A stretch of DNA of 14,857 nucleotides, taken from NCBI GenBank assembly GCA_937974135.1, contig CALJIH010000004.1:1-14857 (forward strand), in the 5' to 3' direction. Shown here one piece after another: positions 13,210-14,857 of the stretch (position 1 is the first letter of the stretch; the number at the start of each line of letters is the position of its first letter). The notes below the pieces were generated by a model. The model worked only from the letters and a program-made list of their open reading frames with translations. It was not told the origin of the DNA and ran no database searches. This DNA comes from an uncultured Cocleimonas sp. (GTDB lineage: Bacteria; Pseudomonadota; Gammaproteobacteria; Thiotrichales; Thiotrichaceae). The position numbers and the translations under genes were made by a program.

Positions 13210-13698
13210 TTAAGCCATAATCATTTTTGAAGTCACAGGAAACATCGTTGAAATTCGATGTGCTGTTCCATCTAGTCTTACTGATATTTTTTTAATTTCT
13301 GGGTCTTTGATAAATTCCGCAAGCGTAATAGAACTTAAAAAAGCTAAAAGTTGTTCGCTTAATTCATTCCAGAGATGATGCGTTAAACATCTCTCGCCTT
13401 TGTTGCAATCTAACTGACCTTTGCAATTTGTACTGTCAATTGACTCATCTACCGCGGTAATAATATCTGCAACGCTTATTTGATTGGGTGTTTTACCTAA
13501 ACGATAACCACCACCTGGGCCTCGAACGCCTTGCACAAGTCCAGCCTTTCTAAGCATAGAAAATAATTGCTCCAAGTAAGAAAGAGAGATACCTTGGCAA
13601 CTGGAAATATCAGACAATGTAACCGGACCTTCATTATCATGAATAGCCAAGTCCATCATCGCGGTTACTGCATAACGACCTTTTGTTGATAATTTCAT
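13210..13698 (-). CDS. iscR: Rrf2-family iron-sulphur regulator IscR
   Basis: 162 residues from the ATG at 13698 (an in-frame GTG three codons upstream is less likely, since family members start M-(K/R)-L). The winged helix-turn-helix covers about 2-70: LSTKGRYAVTAMMDLAIH, GISLSYLEQLFSMLRKAGLV, then VRGPGGGYRLG. The cluster-binding loop contains Cys92, Cys98, Cys104 and His107, the same positions and spacing as the [2Fe-2S] ligands of E. coli IscR, so it is expected to sense iron-sulphur status. Residues after about 138 form a short tail beyond the usual end. Unusually, no iscS-iscU-iscA genes follow: argB occupies the downstream side on the opposite strand. Ligand conservation makes IscR more likely than another Rrf2 member. 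Confidence 0.9.
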   Translation of the reverse strand: MKLSTKGRYAVTAMMDLAIHDNEGPVTLSDISSCQGISLSYLEQLFSMLRKAGLVQGVRGPGGGYRLGKTPNQISVADIITAVDESIDSTNCKGQLDCNKGERCLTHHLWNELSEQLLAFLSSITLAEFIKDPEIKKISVRLDGTAHRISTMFPVTSKMIMA

Positions 13699-13784
13699 AT
13701 TACACACTCGATGTTATTTAGCTATATCCAGTGTATACATTTTATATAACTTGTCTATAAAAACATGTACAAACATTATACAAA

Positions 13785-13807
13785 TAACCTAGTAATATAC
13801 TAGGCTA
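13785..13807. terminator. Palindrome between the DUF1249 gene and iscR
   Basis: CCTAGTA (13788-13794), 3-nt loop, TACTAGG (13798-13804), extended by TA/TA across one mismatch. It lies 19 nt after the stop of the DUF1249 gene on the minus strand and about 87 nt before the iscR ATG, followed by TTATTTGT. It may be a weak terminator for the upstream gene or an operator for iscR. I see no good match to the classical type 1 IscR site. Confidence 0.35.
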
Positions 13808-13825
13808 TCAAACTAAGCAATTTAT

Positions 13826-14293
13826 TCAGTCATTTTTTGGAAGAAAAGTATGCCCTTGATAATCTAAATAGCTTAACCACTTATTTAAAAAGCGATTTAA
13901 ACGCCAGCGACAAACCAACATACTATCGAATTCTTTTTCCCACAAACGCATGTCTTTACCTGAAATTCGACAATTTCGACTGATCACATCAGCTTGGAGC
14001 GAATCATGATAAATTTGAATCTTTAAATCAGGTCGTTTTTCGTCTTGTTCGAATAAATAAGTGAGCATTATTAATGTGGTATGACTCGACCTTTCTAGCA
14101 CCTTTAATAGCACAGGTACACCATCTACAATCGTGGAAATTGATTCTTCAGGCAATTGACGAATATCCCCACAAAACAGTCTAAGACGTATATAATTCGC
14201 CTCATACATATCCATTAGAGCAACAAAGGATTGTGGCCTAGGTTTAAACGTTGCAGTATTGTTTGAATCTAATTTTTTATTTTTAACTTCCAT
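13826..14293 (-). CDS. DUF1249-family protein (YqiB-like)
   Basis: 155 residues, probably cytoplasmic: no signal peptide or membrane helix. The signature of the DUF1249 family is visible as LMDMYEANYIRLRLF (26-40), LKVLERSSHTTLIMLTYLF (63-81), IQIYHDSLQADVISR (92-106) and the C-terminal RLNRFLNKWLSYLDYQGH (131-148), as in E. coli YqiB. No biochemical function is established for this family. The ATG at 14293 has only a weak TAAAG upstream. It is divergent from the phosphoglucomutase gene with just 24 nt between start codons, so the promoters of both must overlap the opposite gene or each other. Confidence 0.85.
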   Translation of the reverse strand: MEVKNKKLDSNNTATFKPRPQSFVALMDMYEANYIRLRLFCGDIRQLPEESISTIVDGVPVLLKVLERSSHTTLIMLTYLFEQDEKRPDLKIQIYHDSLQADVISRNCRISGKDMRLWEKEFDSMLVCRWRLNRFLNKWLSYLDYQGHTFLPKND

Positions 14294-14317
14294 AATTAAA
14301 CTTTAGCACAAGCCAAC

Positions 14318-14857
14318 ATGTACTACAGCAAACCAATTAAAATTCAGCCAATAAAAACCCAAGCTTTCATGGATCAAAAACCTGGGACGTCTGGTTTACG
14401 TAAGAAAGTAAATACCTTCAAACAAACAGATTATTTACAGAACTTTGTGCAGTCGATTTTTAATTGCTTACCCAAGTTACAAGGATCAACGCTAGTCTTG
14501 GGGGGTGATGGCAGACATTATAACCGCGAAGCGATACAGATTATTTTGCGCATGGCATCTGCCAACGGTGTCGCTAAGATTATTCTAGGCCAAGGTGGAA
14601 TCTTTTCCACACCAGCTGTCTCTCATTTAATAAGAAAAAACAAAGCACTCGGCGGCATCATACTTTCAGCTAGCCATAACCCTGGAGGAATGGATGGTGA
14701 CTTTGGGATTAAATACAACCTCAGTAATGGCGGCCCTGCTCCAGAAGAATTGACCAAGGCTGTATACGAAGAGTCTAAAAATATAAAAGAATATAAAATC
14801 GCCGCTGTTAAAGGGATCCCATTAGATTTAATTGGTGAATATAATCTAGATAAAATG
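14318..14857 (+). CDS. pgm: Phosphoglucomutase, PGM1 type (5' part only)
   Basis: 180 codons from the ATG at 14318 to the end of the window; the family is usually about 540 residues, so roughly a third is present. Visible motifs: FMDQKPGTSGLRKKV (17-31), LGGDGRHYNREA (61-72), GQGGIFSTPAVSHLIR (91-106) and the active-site loop LSASHNPGG (116-124) with the phosphorylated Ser119. These belong to the PGM1/Pgm group that interconverts glucose-1-P and glucose-6-P, distinct from the AlgC-type enzyme at 10853. It would link glycolysis to glycogen or nucleotide-sugar formation. No Shine-Dalgarno sequence is evident before the ATG. The frame is open to the last base. Confidence 0.93.
   Translation, partial: MYYSKPIKIQPIKTQAFMDQKPGTSGLRKKVNTFKQTDYLQNFVQSIFNCLPKLQGSTLVLGGDGRHYNREAIQIILRMASANGVAKIILGQGGIFSTPAVSHLIRKNKALGGIILSASHNPGGMDGDFGIKYNLSNGGPAPEELTKAVYEESKNIKEYKIAAVKGIPLDLIGEYNLDKM

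Overview
The window looks like chromosomal DNA of an AT-rich, free-living gammaproteobacterium. The best marker is the + strand run coaBC-dut-algC-argB with radC divergent at its head, an order known from Pseudomonas and relatives. IscR-, YqiB- and GcvA-like proteins agree with this. The genus cannot be named from the sequence. I see no rRNA, tRNA, CRISPR array, phage gene or complete insertion sequence.

Left part (1-2363): the tail of a + strand gene (possibly a GcvT-type oxidoreductase), a perfect 30-bp bidirectional terminator, then on the minus strand an azlC-azlD branched-chain amino acid exporter pair and a secreted PHB-depolymerase/feruloyl-esterase-like hydrolase.

Second part (2364-4530): an extracytoplasmic-function (ECF) sigma factor island. 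A + strand operon with overlapping genes encodes the sigma factor, a single-pass DUF3619-type membrane protein (candidate anti-sigma), a tiny strongly acidic exported protein and a strongly basic exported DUF3106 protein. A second small basic exported protein is divergent. The intergenic region holds two outward-facing copies of the same promoter-like pattern, TGTCAAC-N16-CGTT, one for each transcript. That suggests autoregulation and a shared regulon, and is the most interesting signal here.

Third part (4698-8266): a GcvA-like LysR regulator divergent from a membrane fatty-acid-hydroxylase/sterol-desaturase protein. The desaturase overlaps a PanB-family protein that has lost residues needed for the classical metal site. 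A small exported TPR protein follows.

Fourth part (8369-13199): radC, and divergently coaBC, dut, algC and argB, serving coenzyme A synthesis, nucleotide hygiene, sugar phosphates for surface polysaccharide, and arginine synthesis. coaBC has a perfect TATAAT so close to its ATG that the mRNA may be almost leaderless.

Right end (13210-14857): an orphan iscR, a DUF1249 (YqiB-type) gene, and the 5' part of a PGM1-type phosphoglucomutase running off the window.

Five copies of a roughly 34-bp G-rich intergenic repeat (core AAAAGTAGGGGGGTGTC) lie 3' of genes. All are in sense orientation relative to the upstream gene, and one appears to be split by about 112 bases of other sequence.
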